36,325 nt of DNA from Acidimicrobiia bacterium (GTDB taxonomy: Bacteria > Actinomycetota > Acidimicrobiia > Acidimicrobiales > Bin134), in the NCBI GenBank assembly GCA_022821445.1, contig JAJEDQ010000019.1:1-36325 (forward strand), written 5' to 3'. The position numbers were made by a program, and so were the translations under genes. Positions 1 through 8,418 of the stretch are shown in pieces. The notes below the pieces were generated by a model. It made no database searches, was not told the DNA's origin, and saw only the letters and a program-made list of their open reading frames with translations. The number at the start of each line of letters is the position of its first letter. The first letter of the stretch is position 1.

Positions 1-2120
1 ACGTCGTCGTCGGCCCCCTCGGCCTTGATGCCGTCGTCGATCATGATGTAGCAGAACGGGCAGGCGGTGGCGATCCGGTCGGCCCCGGTGGCCAGCAGCT
101 CTTGCGAGCGCTCCACGTTCACCTGCTTGCCGATGGTCTCCTCCATCCACATGCGGGCCCCGCCCGCCCCGCAGCACATGCCCTTTGTGCCGTTGCGCTC
201 GGCCTCCACCACCTCGACGCCGCCCAGCGAGCCCACAACCCGGCGCGGCGCCAGGTACACGTCTTTGTGGCGGCACAGGTAGCAGGAGTCGTGATATACC
301 ACCCGCTCGTCGAGGCGGGCGCCGGTCATGTCGAGGCGCCCGTCGTCGATCAGCGCCTCCAGGAACTGGGTGTGGTGGACCACCTCGTAGTGCCCGCCGA
401 GCTGGGGGTACTCGTTGGCCAGGGTGTTGAAGCAGTGGGGGCACTGGGTGACGATCTTGCGGACCCCCATCTCGTTGAGGGTCTCGATGTTCTGCATGGC
501 CAGCATCTGGAAGATGTACTCGTTGCCCGAGCGCCGGGCCGGGTCGCCGGTGCAGTTCTCGGCCGGCCCCAAGATGGAGAAGCTGATCTCGGCTCGCTGG
601 AGCAGCTTGGCCACCGCCTGGGTCACCTTGCGGTTCTTGTCGTCGAACGATCCGGCACAGCCCACCCAGTAGAGGTACTCGGACTCCAGCGGGTCGCCCC
701 CGTCGAGCACCGCGATGCCCTCGAAATCGGTGGCCCAGGCGCCGCGGTCGCCCTGGGACATGCCCCACGGGTTTCCCGAGTTCTCCATCGACCGGTAGGC
801 CTGGCCCAGCTCGGTGGGGAAGTCGGACTCCATCAGCGACAAATAACGCCGCATATCGAGGATCTTGTCGAGGATCTCGATGTTCACCGGGCAGATCTCA
901 TCGCAGGCCTTGCAGGAGGTACACGCCCAGATCTCCTCGCCGGTGATCCGCTCGAACAAAGAGTTGGCCCCCACCTTGATCTCCGGAACTGTGCCCAGCG
1001 GCGGCGTGGTGGCCGGCTCGCCGGTGGCGGCCATGACCTCGCCGGTCTTGAGCACGATCTCCCGCGGGTCGAGGGGCTTGCCGGTGGCGTGGGCCGGACA
1101 CACCGACGTGCAGCGCCCGCACATGGTGCAGGCGTCGGTGTCCAGAAGCTGCTTCCAGGTGAAGTCCTCCACGGTGGCCGCCCCGAACGACTCCAGGTCG
1201 GTCTCCATCAGGTTGGGCATGGGCTTCATGGCGCCCTTGGGCCGGTCTTTGTCCCGCAGGTACATGTTCAGCGGCGAGGTGACCATGTGGCGCAGCATGG
1301 TGATGGGCAGCAGCACCAAGAAGGCCACGAAAGCGATAACGTGTCCGGCCCACCAGAACTGGTGCCAGTGGTCGAGGCCCTCGAGGCCCCGCATCTGGGT
1401 GGCCACCTGGTAGCCGAGCACCGACCACTTCTCGAAGTCGGGCACCCCGTGATGGGCGATGCGGAACACCTCGGCGCCGAATCCGGTGACTCCGATGGCG
1501 AAGAACGTGCCCAAGATCACCGCGTGCTCGGGCCGCGACTTGATGCGGATGCGGTAGGGGCGCAGTCGCCGGGGGCCGTAGCGGCGCACGATGGCCCACA
1601 TCACCCCGACCAGGAAGATGGCCCCGGCGATGTCGCCCACCGCGGAGTACACCTGGTACACCCGGCCGTGGAGGAACTTCGCCCCGTCGGGTAGTTGCTC
1701 GTCGATCTCCAGGGTGGTGGTGACGCCCAACAAGATGACGAACCCCACGTAGATCATGGTGTGCATGACGCCGGCGCCGGGCTCCCGCAGCAAGGTGCGC
1801 ATGTACATGCCCCGCCGGAGGTCCTCGAGCCGGGTCTTGGCGTTGGAAAGGGTGGTGCGCCGGTTGTCGGGGCCGCCCCGCTCCCAGTTCTTCACCCGCT
1901 TGGCGAACTCCCAAGAGGCCCACACCAAGAAGATGGGGATGATGGTGTAGAAGGCGGCCTTCCACCCGCTGGGGATGTTCTCCCAGGGGTGACGGGTGAT
2001 CTCGGCCGGGTTCTTGAACTCGGTGATGGCCGAGGCGATGCCCGAGGCAATGGTGAAGGCGGCGAAACCCAGCCCGAGGCCGAGGACTATGTGGAAGGGA
2101 CGCAGGCGCTTTGGGTCCAT
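1..2120 (-). CDS. EtfD-like membrane-bound iron-sulfur oxidoreductase (C-terminus cut by window edge)
   Basis: The minus-strand frame is open from ATG at 2120 to base 1, about 706 codons, and the stop is outside the window. The N-terminal ~290 residues hold about six hydrophobic segments (for example FVILLGVTTTL and GHVIAFVAFLVLLPITM), as in NarI-like haem/quinone domains. Two 4Fe-4S ferredoxin motifs follow, CTMCGRCTSVCP near residue 330 and CTSCKACDEICP near 397. After them come cysteine-rich CCG-type segments, with VGCAGSF near 486 and CCGAGGARMW near 650. This order matches EtfD (Rv0338c of Mycobacterium tuberculosis), which is known to pass electrons from electron-transfer flavoprotein to the membrane quinone pool during fatty-acid oxidation. 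Other heterodisulfide-reductase-related proteins share the CCG domains, so the exact electron donor is inferred. It is divergent from the ammonium transporter gene. Confidence 0.82.
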   Translation of the reverse strand, partial: MDPKRLRPFHIVLGLGLGFAAFTIASGIASAITEFKNPAEITRHPWENIPSGWKAAFYTIIPIFLVWASWEFAKRVKNWERGGPDNRRTTLSNAKTRLEDLRRGMYMRTLLREPGAGVMHTMIYVGFVILLGVTTTLEIDEQLPDGAKFLHGRVYQVYSAVGDIAGAIFLVGVMWAIVRRYGPRRLRPYRIRIKSRPEHAVILGTFFAIGVTGFGAEVFRIAHHGVPDFEKWSVLGYQVATQMRGLEGLDHWHQFWWAGHVIAFVAFLVLLPITMLRHMVTSPLNMYLRDKDRPKGAMKPMPNLMETDLESFGAATVEDFTWKQLLDTDACTMCGRCTSVCPAHATGKPLDPREIVLKTGEVMAATGEPATTPPLGTVPEIKVGANSLFERITGEEIWACTSCKACDEICPVNIEILDKILDMRRYLSLMESDFPTELGQAYRSMENSGNPWGMSQGDRGAWATDFEGIAVLDGGDPLESEYLYWVGCAGSFDDKNRKVTQAVAKLLQRAEISFSILGPAENCTGDPARRSGNEYIFQMLAMQNIETLNEMGVRKIVTQCPHCFNTLANEYPQLGGHYEVVHHTQFLEALIDDGRLDMTGARLDERVVYHDSCYLCRHKDVYLAPRRVVGSLGGVEVVEAERNGTKGMCCGAGGARMWMEETIGKQVNVERSQELLATGADRIATACPFCYIMIDDGIKAEGADDD

Positions 2121-2150
2121 GGCGACTCCAAACCTAGTTGTTGACATCCC

Positions 2151-2216
2151 CCGGTTCCGTACTCAAGCTGGCACTACGAGTTCCGCCCGGTTCCGTGCTC
2201 AAGCAGGCAGTACGAG
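2151..2216. repeat. Two tandem 30-bp repeats (period 36) upstream of amt
   Basis: A 30-base unit beginning CCGGTTCCGT and ending TACGAG occurs at 2151-2180 and again at 2187-2216 with about three mismatches. It lies between the divergent EtfD-like and amt genes. It could be a pair of protein-binding sites or a simple duplication. No function can be assigned. Confidence 0.6.
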
Positions 2217-2237
2217 GCCGACGAGGCCTGCTTGAAA

Positions 2238-2264
2238 TTCACAGCGCAGAAACAATTGTGAAAC
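2238..2264 (+). promoter_or_regulatory. Possible GlnR-type boxes upstream of amt
   Basis: Three pentamers are spaced exactly 11 bp apart: TTCAC (2238), GAAAC (2249) and GAAAC (2260). The actinobacterial GlnR consensus is gTnAC-n6-GaAAC repeated, and the first two pentamers fit it apart from the first base. The site lies about 80 bp before the amt start, and amt is a classical GlnR target. Whether this organism has GlnR cannot be seen here, so the assignment is tentative. Confidence 0.35.
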
Positions 2265-2343
2265 TTGGCCCTCCTACCTTGTTCCCGACTGCGACAGCGC
2301 CGCAGTGGCGCGGGCGCAGAAGCGGCGAAGGAGGGCCGGTCAT

Positions 2344-3708
2344 ATGAATAGGAAATTCGGAATTGGAGCGCTGATTGCCGCCGGCACGGTGCTCATCGGG
2401 GCTGTTCCGGCCATGGCCCAAGACGGCGGCGCCGAGGCTGTGCAAGTCGTGTTGGACAACCTCTGGGTGTTCATCGCCGGAATCCTGGTGTTCTTGATGC
2501 AGGCCGGCTTCGGCATGGTCGAGGCGGGCATGACCCGGGCCAAGAACGTGGGCAACATCATGGCCAAGAACCTGGCCGACATGTGCATCGGCGCGCTGGC
2601 CTTCTTCGCGTTCGGCTACGGCATTGCTTTCGGCACCGACGGCGGATCGCTGATAGGCACCGACGGGTTCTTCCTGAGCGGCACTTTCACCACCTTTGGC
2701 GACGGGCTCAGCACCCCCACGTTCTTCTTCTTCCAGGTGGTGTTCGCGGCCACCGCGGTGACGATCGCCTCGGGGGCCATGGCCGAGCGGACCAAGTTCT
2801 CCGCGTACTTGGTGTTCAGCTTCTTCATGACCGCGCTGATCTATCCGGTGGTGGTCCACTCCTTCTGGCACGGCGACGGCCTGCTCTCCGATCTGAAGAT
2901 CGGCGACGCCAAGTTCGGCGACTTCGCCGGTTCCACCATCGTACACAGCACCGGCGGGTGGGCCGCCCTGATGGGCGCCATCTTCCTCGGGCCCCGCATC
3001 GGCAAGTACGACGAGAACGGCAACCCTCGGGCCATGCCCGGCCACAACATCGCCTTCGTGGTGCTGGGCGTGTTCATTCTGTGGTTCGGCTGGTTCGGGT
3101 TCAACCCCGGCTCGGAGCTGGCTGCGGATGACTTCGTGATGCGTGCTGCGGTAACCACGCTGCTGGCCGCGGCGGCCGGTGGCGCGACTGCCGGGGCAAT
3201 CATCTGGCGCAAGGTCGGCTCGCTGGATGTGGCCATGACCGGCAACGGCGTGCTGGCCGGTCTGGTGGGCATCACCGCCGGCACCGGAACCATGAACCCA
3301 ATGGGCGCAGTGGTGACCGGCGCTATCGCCGGAGCCATCGTGGTGTATTCGGTGCTGTTCTTCGACCGGGTCCGAATCGACGACCCGGTGGGCGCCATCT
3401 CGGTTCACGGTGTGTGCGGCGTGTGGGGGACGCTGGCCGTGGGCCTGTTCTCCCGCTATGACGATGCGTTTGTGGGCCAGGACAACGCCGGACTGTTCTA
3501 CGGCGGAGGCATCGACCAGTTGGCGGTGCAGCTCATCGGCGTGGTGCTGGTGTTCGCCTGGGTGACCATCACAACCGGCATCTTGTTCGCGGTCATGAGG
3601 AAGACGATGGGCCTGCGGGTGTCTCGTGAAGAAGAGATCGGTGGACTCGACCTCCACGAGCACGGAGTGCCCGGCTACGGCCCGGACACCTCCGCTTCTG
3701 TGGGCTGA
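2344..3708 (+). CDS. amt: Ammonium transporter, Amt family
   Basis: Encodes a 454-residue polytopic membrane protein that conducts ammonium/ammonia into the cell. The N-terminus has a basic start, a hydrophobic core and an alanine-rich end (AVPAMAQ), as in the cleaved signal peptide of many Amt proteins. About eleven further membrane segments follow. Family landmarks visible include FLMQAGFGMVEAGMTR and a conserved histidine in the STGGWAALMGA region. I chose ATG 2344 because AAGGAGG at 2328-2334 sits 9 bases upstream; a longer GTG start at 2305 would put charged residues before the signal peptide. No glnK gene follows, unlike the usual amtB-glnK pair; the next gene, gpmA, is convergent. Confidence 0.95.
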   Translation: MNRKFGIGALIAAGTVLIGAVPAMAQDGGAEAVQVVLDNLWVFIAGILVFLMQAGFGMVEAGMTRAKNVGNIMAKNLADMCIGALAFFAFGYGIAFGTDGGSLIGTDGFFLSGTFTTFGDGLSTPTFFFFQVVFAATAVTIASGAMAERTKFSAYLVFSFFMTALIYPVVVHSFWHGDGLLSDLKIGDAKFGDFAGSTIVHSTGGWAALMGAIFLGPRIGKYDENGNPRAMPGHNIAFVVLGVFILWFGWFGFNPGSELAADDFVMRAAVTTLLAAAAGGATAGAIIWRKVGSLDVAMTGNGVLAGLVGITAGTGTMNPMGAVVTGAIAGAIVVYSVLFFDRVRIDDPVGAISVHGVCGVWGTLAVGLFSRYDDAFVGQDNAGLFYGGGIDQLAVQLIGVVLVFAWVTITTGILFAVMRKTMGLRVSREEEIGGLDLHEHGVPGYGPDTSASVG

Positions 3709-3745
3709 CACTCCTACAGTCCACTGATCACAAACCCGTGGGCGC

Positions 3746-4504
3746 TCAGTCCGCTTGTTTGGCCACCGCCGCGGCAGCTTCGGCCGCCGCGGCGGGGTCG
3801 AGCGAGCGGGCGAGCGTCGTTTTGGCCTCGGCGGGCATCATGTCCGGTCCCAGCTCGTACACAAGCGGCATCCCGGTGGGGATGTTGAGCTCGGCGATGG
3901 CGTCTTCGTCGATCTGATCGAGGTGTTTGGCGAGGGCCCGCAGGCTGTTGCCGTGGGCCGAGATCAGCACCAACTGCCCGGCTTGCAGATCGGGCTCCAC
4001 CTCGTCGTACCAGTAGGGCATCAGCCGTTCCACCACATCGGCCAGGCACTCGCTCTTGGGCAGCAGCTCGGGAGGGATATGGGTGTAGCGGGGGTCGCCA
4101 TTGGGATTCCACGGGTTGTCGTCGGCAATGGGGGGTGGTGGGGTGCGGTAGCCCCGGCGCCAGGCGTTGAGCTGCTCATCGCCATAGCGCTGTCGGGTCT
4201 CGGACTTGTCCAATCCGGTGAGGTCGCCGTAGTGGCGCTCGTTCAGCCGCCAATGCTGCCTTATCGGCACTGATGCCCGACCCATCTCGGCCAGGGCCAA
4301 TTCCGCAGTGCGAATGGCTCGAGTCTGCGCTGAGGTGTGTACGACATCGGGCAGCAGTTCGGCCTCAGCCAGCGCCTGCCCGCCGGCTCGAGCCTCGGCC
4401 TCTCCTTGTTCGGTTAGGTCGCAGTCGTACCAGCCGGTGAACTGGTTGGATGCGTTCCACAGGCTTTGCCCATGTCGAAGCAGGATCAGCGTTGCTGGGC
4501 TCAC
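3746..4504 (-). CDS. gpmA: 2,3-bisphosphoglycerate-dependent phosphoglycerate mutase
   Basis: A 252-residue cytosolic enzyme that interconverts 3- and 2-phosphoglycerate in glycolysis and gluconeogenesis. The phosphohistidine motif LRHGQSLWN is at residues 8-16, and NERHYGDLTGLDK and the second catalytic histidine in SAHGNSLRAL are present. The length equals the usual ~250 residues of the cofactor-dependent family. The C-terminus is alanine-rich (about 15 residues) and divergent. It is convergent with amt (37-bp gap) and divergent from dnaK. It has no operon partner here. Confidence 0.95.
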   Translation of the reverse strand: MSPATLILLRHGQSLWNASNQFTGWYDCDLTEQGEAEARAGGQALAEAELLPDVVHTSAQTRAIRTAELALAEMGRASVPIRQHWRLNERHYGDLTGLDKSETRQRYGDEQLNAWRRGYRTPPPPIADDNPWNPNGDPRYTHIPPELLPKSECLADVVERLMPYWYDEVEPDLQAGQLVLISAHGNSLRALAKHLDQIDEDAIAELNIPTGMPLVYELGPDMMPAEAKTTLARSLDPAAAAEAAAAVAKQAD

Positions 4505-4528
4505 TCTGGGAAGCGTAGCGCCCCTAAC

Positions 4529-4549
4529 CCTTAGTGATCTTCACTCAAG
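4529..4549. promoter_or_regulatory. HAIR-like HspR operator upstream of dnaK
   Basis: The HspR-associated inverted repeat consensus is CTTGAGT-N7-ACTCAAG. Here the right half ACTCAAG (4543-4549) is perfect. The left half CCTTAGT (4529-4535) matches 5 of 7 bases at the correct 7-base spacing. It lies 17 bp upstream of the proposed -35 element, and the operon ends in an hspR gene, which supports autoregulated heat-shock control. Confidence 0.65.
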
Positions 4550-4566
4550 TTTTGGGATATGGCAAT

Positions 4567-4596
4567 TTGAGGGGTATCCTGAGAGTCGAAGATAAT
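4567..4596 (+). promoter_or_regulatory. Sigma70-like promoter of the dnaK operon
   Basis: TTGAGG (4567-4572) and GATAAT (4591-4596) are separated by 18 bp in an unusually A/T-rich stretch of this high-GC sequence. A 66-base leader then leads to dnaK, with the ribosome-binding site AAAGGAG at 4647-4653, 9 bases before the ATG. Confidence 0.6.
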
Positions 4597-4662
4597 CCCG
4601 AAAACCAAACTTCAACCTGAAAACCAATAGAACCTGTAAACCAAAAAAAGGAGTCAAACAAA

Positions 4663-6528
4663 ATGGCCAGAGTTGTCGGCATCGATTTGGGCACCACCAA
4701 CAGCGTGGTTGCAGTGCTCGAGGGCGGTGAGCCCACGGTCATCGCCAATACCGAGGGCTCTCGCACCACCCCGTCGGTGGTGGCCTTCTCCAAGGAGGGA
4801 GAGGTGCTGGTGGGAGAGGTGGCCAAACGCCAGGCCATCACCAACCCCGATCGCACCATCCGCTCCGTCAAGCGCCACGTGGGCACCGGCTGGTCGGAGA
4901 GCATCGACGGCAAGGCTTACAGCAGCCAGGAGATCTCGGCCCGGGTCCTGCAAAAGCTCAAGCGGGACGCCGAGACCTACCTGGGCACCGAGGTCACCGA
5001 GGCGGTTATCACCGTCCCGGCCTACTTCGACGACGCCCAGCGCACCGCCACCAAAGAGGCAGGCACCATCGCCGGCCTCGAGGTGCTGAGGATCATCAAC
5101 GAACCCACCGCGGCCGCACTGGCCTACGGCCTCGACAAGGGCGACACCGATCAGACCATTCTGGTCTTCGACCTGGGTGGGGGCACCTTCGATGTTTCCA
5201 TCATGGAGATTGGCGACGGGGTGTTCGAGGTCAAGTCCACCAGCGGCGATACCGCCCTGGGCGGCGACGACTGGGACGACCGGGTGATCGGCTGGCTGGT
5301 GGACTCGTTCCGCAACGACCACGGCGTGGACCTGAGCAAGGACAACATGGCCATGCAGCGGCTCAAGGAGGGCGCGGAGCGGGCCAAGATCGAGTTGTCG
5401 CAAACCCAGAGCACCAATGTGAACCTGCCCTTCATCACCGCCACCGACGCAGGGCCACTCCATATGGACTACGAGCTGAGCCGGGCCAAGTTCCAGGATC
5501 TCACCAGCGACCTGCTGGACCGGTGCCGCAAGCCCTTCGAGCAGGCCCTTTCTGACGCCGGCCTGTCGGCGGGCGACATGGACCATGTGATCCTGGTGGG
5601 CGGCTCCACCCGGATGCCCGCGGTGGTGGACCTGGTTACCGGGATGACCGGAACCCAGCCCCACCAGGGAGTCAACCCCGACGAGGTGGTGGCCGTGGGC
5701 GCGGCGGTGCAGGCCGGCGTGCTCAAAGGCGAGGTCAAAGACGTGCTGCTGCTGGATGTGACCCCGCTGTCGCTGGGCATCGAGACCAAGGGCGGTGTGA
5801 TGACTCGCCTCATCGAGCGCAACACCACCATCCCCACCCGCCGCACCGAGGTTTTCACCACCGCGGATGACAACCAGCCCACGGTGGAGATCCATGTGCT
5901 TCAGGGCGAGCGGGAGATGGCCGCGTACAACAAGACGCTGGGCAAGTTCCAGCTGGTAGACCTGCCCCCGGCCCCCCGTGGGGTTCCTCAGATCGAGGTC
6001 ACCTTCGACATCGACGCCAACGGCATTGTCCACGTGTCGGCCAAAGACCGGGCCACCGGCAAAGAGCAGTCCATCACCATCACCGGCCAGACCTCGCTGG
6101 ACAAGAGCGCCATAGATCAGATGATCGCCGATGCCGAGGCCCATGCCACCGAGGATGCCCGTCGCCGGGAGGAGGCTGAGGCCGTCAACAACGCCGACAG
6201 CCTGGTGTACCAGGTGGAGAAGTTGCTGGCCGAGGCCGGCGAGTCGGTGGACGCCGATCAGCGCAGCGAGGTTGAGGCCAAGCTGGGCGAGCTGAAGTCG
6301 GCCGTCGACGAGAAGGACCTCGACCGCATCCGCTCGGCCACCGAGGAACTGTCGGCCATCAGCCAGCAGATCGGGGCGGCCATGTACGAGCAGGCGGCCG
6401 CCGCGGGCGGGGATGCCCCGGGTGACTTCAATGTCCCTGGAGACTTCGACGCTGACGGCGCCTCCGACGACGACAGCATCGTCGACGCCGAGATCGTGGA
6501 TGACGAAGAAGACGGAAGCTCCCAGTGA
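4663..6528 (+). CDS. dnaK: Chaperone DnaK (Hsp70)
   Basis: A 621-residue ATP-dependent chaperone, first gene of the heat-shock operon. The actin-like ATPase domain shows [17 protein letters not shown] near residue 5, [14 protein letters not shown] near 145, [14 protein letters not shown] near 170 and [12 protein letters not shown] near 310. A substrate-binding domain follows ([16 protein letters not shown] near 365). An acidic, low-complexity C-terminus ends in DDEEDGSSQ, unlike the EEVID-type ends of many DnaKs. Length is normal for the family. Its stop overlaps the grpE GTG start (GTGA). Regulation is likely by HspR through the HAIR-like site upstream. Confidence 0.98.
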   Translation: MARVVGIDLGTTNSVVAVLEGGEPTVIANTEGSRTTPSVVAFSKEGEVLVGEVAKRQAITNPDRTIRSVKRHVGTGWSESIDGKAYSSQEISARVLQKLKRDAETYLGTEVTEAVITVPAYFDDAQRTATKEAGTIAGLEVLRIINEPTAAALAYGLDKGDTDQTILVFDLGGGTFDVSIMEIGDGVFEVKSTSGDTALGGDDWDDRVIGWLVDSFRNDHGVDLSKDNMAMQRLKEGAERAKIELSQTQSTNVNLPFITATDAGPLHMDYELSRAKFQDLTSDLLDRCRKPFEQALSDAGLSAGDMDHVILVGGSTRMPAVVDLVTGMTGTQPHQGVNPDEVVAVGAAVQAGVLKGEVKDVLLLDVTPLSLGIETKGGVMTRLIERNTTIPTRRTEVFTTADDNQPTVEIHVLQGEREMAAYNKTLGKFQLVDLPPAPRGVPQIEVTFDIDANGIVHVSAKDRATGKEQSITITGQTSLDKSAIDQMIADAEAHATEDARRREEAEAVNNADSLVYQVEKLLAEAGESVDADQRSEVEAKLGELKSAVDEKDLDRIRSATEELSAISQQIGAAMYEQAAAAGGDAPGDFNVPGDFDADGASDDDSIVDAEIVDDEEDGSSQ

Positions 6529-7100
6529 GCGGGGAGGCTGCGGCTGACCGGGCCGGGGAAGAGCAGGCTGGCGACCAGATTGCTGAAGAGCAGGCCGGCG
6601 AGCAGGTGGTTGCCGACGGGCAGCCTTCGGCCGAGGGGTCTGGCCACGAGCAGCCTCAGGAGGTCGACCACCCCCAGGCGCCCGCGCTCTCGGTGGAGGA
6701 GCTTGTGGTCCAGCGGGACGGCTATCTCAACGACCTCCAGCGGGTGACGGCCGAGTTCGCCAACTACCGGCGCAAGGCGGCCGAGCGCCAGCAGGAGACT
6801 AAGGCCATGGCCGCGGCCGACATCGTGGAGAAAGTGCTGCCGGTGCTGGACGCCTGTGATGCTGCCGTGGCCCAAGGCGCTGAAGACGTCGTCCCCATTC
6901 GAGACGCGCTGTTCGCGGCGCTGGAGAAGGAGGGCTTGGCCAAGCTGGACGATCCGGGCGCGCCGTTCGACCCCACTTGCCATGAGGCCGTCGTCCATGA
7001 GCCGGGTGAGGGAGAGGCGGTGATCGCCGAAGTGTTGCGGGCTGGCTACGAGTGGAACAGCCGTGTGTTGCGGCCCGCCATGGTGAAGGTCCGGGGGTAG
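6525..7100 (+). CDS. grpE: Nucleotide exchange factor GrpE
   Basis: A 191-residue protein that releases ADP from DnaK. The N-terminal ~50 residues are acidic and glutamine/alanine-rich (repeated EEQAG units) and probably disordered. The coiled-coil dimer region contains [20 protein letters not shown], a GrpE hallmark. The C-terminal beta domain has the [13 protein letters not shown] motif and ends RPAMVKVRG. Start GTG at 6525 overlaps the dnaK stop by 4 bp, indicating translational coupling. Confidence 0.97.
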   Translation: MSGEAAADRAGEEQAGDQIAEEQAGEQVVADGQPSAEGSGHEQPQEVDHPQAPALSVEELVVQRDGYLNDLQRVTAEFANYRRKAAERQQETKAMAAADIVEKVLPVLDACDAAVAQGAEDVVPIRDALFAALEKEGLAKLDDPGAPFDPTCHEAVVHEPGEGEAVIAEVLRAGYEWNSRVLRPAMVKVRG

Positions 7101-7118
7101 GACGGAGGCGATCGAGGC

Positions 7119-8018
7119 ATGGAGGTGAAACGGGAATGGCTGGAGACCGACTATTACAAGGCCCTGGGCGTCTCCCCTTCGGCGTCTGACAAGGAGATCA
7201 CCAAGGCCTACCGAAAGCTGGCCCGCAAGCTGCATCCCGACGCCAACCCCGACGACGCCAAGGCCGAGGAGCGGTTCAAAGAGGTGACGGCCGCCTACGA
7301 CGTGCTGGGCGATGGCGAGCGCCGGGCCCAGTACGACCAAGTGCGCCATATGGGGCCGATGAATTTCCAGGCCGGACCAGGCGGCTTCACCATGGAGGGC
7401 GACCTGGCCGACATCTTCTCGGCCTTCATGGGCGGCGGCCGTTTCGACCGGGGCGGTCCCCCGTTCAGCGGCCAGACCCGCCCGGTTCGGGGCCACGATC
7501 TCAACGCCCACCTGACCCTGGATTTTGTCGAGGCGGTGCGGGGCGCCACCACCGACTTGACGCTGAGCGGCGACACTGCCCGAGCCGGGCGCTCCATCTC
7601 GGTGCGCATCCCTGCCGGGGTGGGCAATGGCCAGAAGATCAAGCTGGCCGGCAAGGGGGAGCCGGGAGTCAACGGCGGTCCGCCCGGCGATCTTTATGTG
7701 ACGGTCAAGGTCAAGCCTCACCCGGTGTTTGGCCGCCAGGGCAAGAACCTCACGGTGTCTGTGCCGGTGACATTCGCCCAGGCCGCACTGGGGGCGGAGA
7801 TATCGGTGCCCACCTTCGAGGGCGACCCGGTGACGCTGCGCCTACCCCCCGGCAGTCAGCCCGGAAGGGTATTGCGGGTTCGGGGGAAAGGCGTGGACAG
7901 CGCCAAGGGAACCGGCGATCTGCTGGTGACGGTGAACCTGGAGGTGCCCACCGAGCTGAGCGATGAGCAGCACCAGGCCCTGGAAGCGTTCGCCGAGAAG
8001 ATGGAGGCATCACCATGA
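7119..8018 (+). CDS. dnaJ: DnaJ-type co-chaperone without zinc finger
   Basis: A 299-residue J-domain protein. The J domain (about residues 10-70) has the HPD motif in KLHPDANPDD and the usual YKALGV and AYDVLGD boundaries. A short Gly/Phe-rich linker follows, then two beta-sandwich substrate-binding domains (RGHDLNAHLTLDFVEAVRG onward). The four CxxCxGxG zinc-finger repeats of class A DnaJ are completely absent, so this is a class B, CbpA-like protein although it occupies the dnaK-operon position. It stimulates DnaK ATPase. Its TGA overlaps the hspR ATG by 4 bp. Confidence 0.93.
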   Translation: MEVKREWLETDYYKALGVSPSASDKEITKAYRKLARKLHPDANPDDAKAEERFKEVTAAYDVLGDGERRAQYDQVRHMGPMNFQAGPGGFTMEGDLADIFSAFMGGGRFDRGGPPFSGQTRPVRGHDLNAHLTLDFVEAVRGATTDLTLSGDTARAGRSISVRIPAGVGNGQKIKLAGKGEPGVNGGPPGDLYVTVKVKPHPVFGRQGKNLTVSVPVTFAQAALGAEISVPTFEGDPVTLRLPPGSQPGRVLRVRGKGVDSAKGTGDLLVTVNLEVPTELSDEQHQALEAFAEKMEASP

Positions 8019-8347
8019 TCGATCCCCGAGGCCGTGATCGGGCGGTGTATGTCATATCGGTGGCTGCTGAATTGGCCGGTATCCATCCCCAGACCCTGCG
8101 GATCTACGACCGCAGGGGATTGGTCCAGCCGGCCAGAACTGGCGGGGGGAGCCGGCGCTACAGCGACGCCGACATCGAGAAGCTCCGCCGGGTACACGAG
8201 CTGACCAGCGAAGGCATGAACCTTGACGGAGTGGAGCGGGTGCTGGCCCTCGAAGCCGAGGTGGTCCGGCTCAGGGAACAGGTGGCGCGCCTCACCCGGG
8301 AGCTGGATTCGAAGCGGGCCGACATCGTGCTGTATCGGAGGGGCTGA
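8015..8347 (+). CDS. hspR: HspR, MerR-family heat-shock repressor
   Basis: A 110-residue regulator. The N-terminal winged helix-turn-helix shows YVISVAAELAGIHPQTLRIY and GGGSRRYSDADIEKLRRV, the standard MerR/HspR signature. A leucine-rich C-terminal coiled coil (about residues 70-103) follows. HspR proteins are known to bind HAIR sites and, with DnaK as co-repressor, shut off the dnaK operon. Here it is the last gene of that operon, with an ATGA overlap to dnaJ, which fits feedback control. Confidence 0.95.
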   Translation: MIDPRGRDRAVYVISVAAELAGIHPQTLRIYDRRGLVQPARTGGGSRRYSDADIEKLRRVHELTSEGMNLDGVERVLALEAEVVRLREQVARLTRELDSKRADIVLYRRG

Positions 8348-8418
8348 GGTCGAAGCAAACGAGCCGAGGCGGGTAGAGTTCAGCCCTACCGCCCTTGTGC
8401 CCTGCCGCCTACATAACT

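Noticed and set aside
102-1694. Long plus-strand open frame (530 codons) opposite the EtfD-like gene
   Set aside because: The minus strand carries clear ferredoxin and CCG motifs with membrane segments. The plus frame is an antisense shadow of GC-rich codons with no recognisable motif.
2239-3711. 490-codon minus-strand frame over amt
   Set aside because: His/Gly-rich composition without motifs, fully antisense to the conserved transporter.
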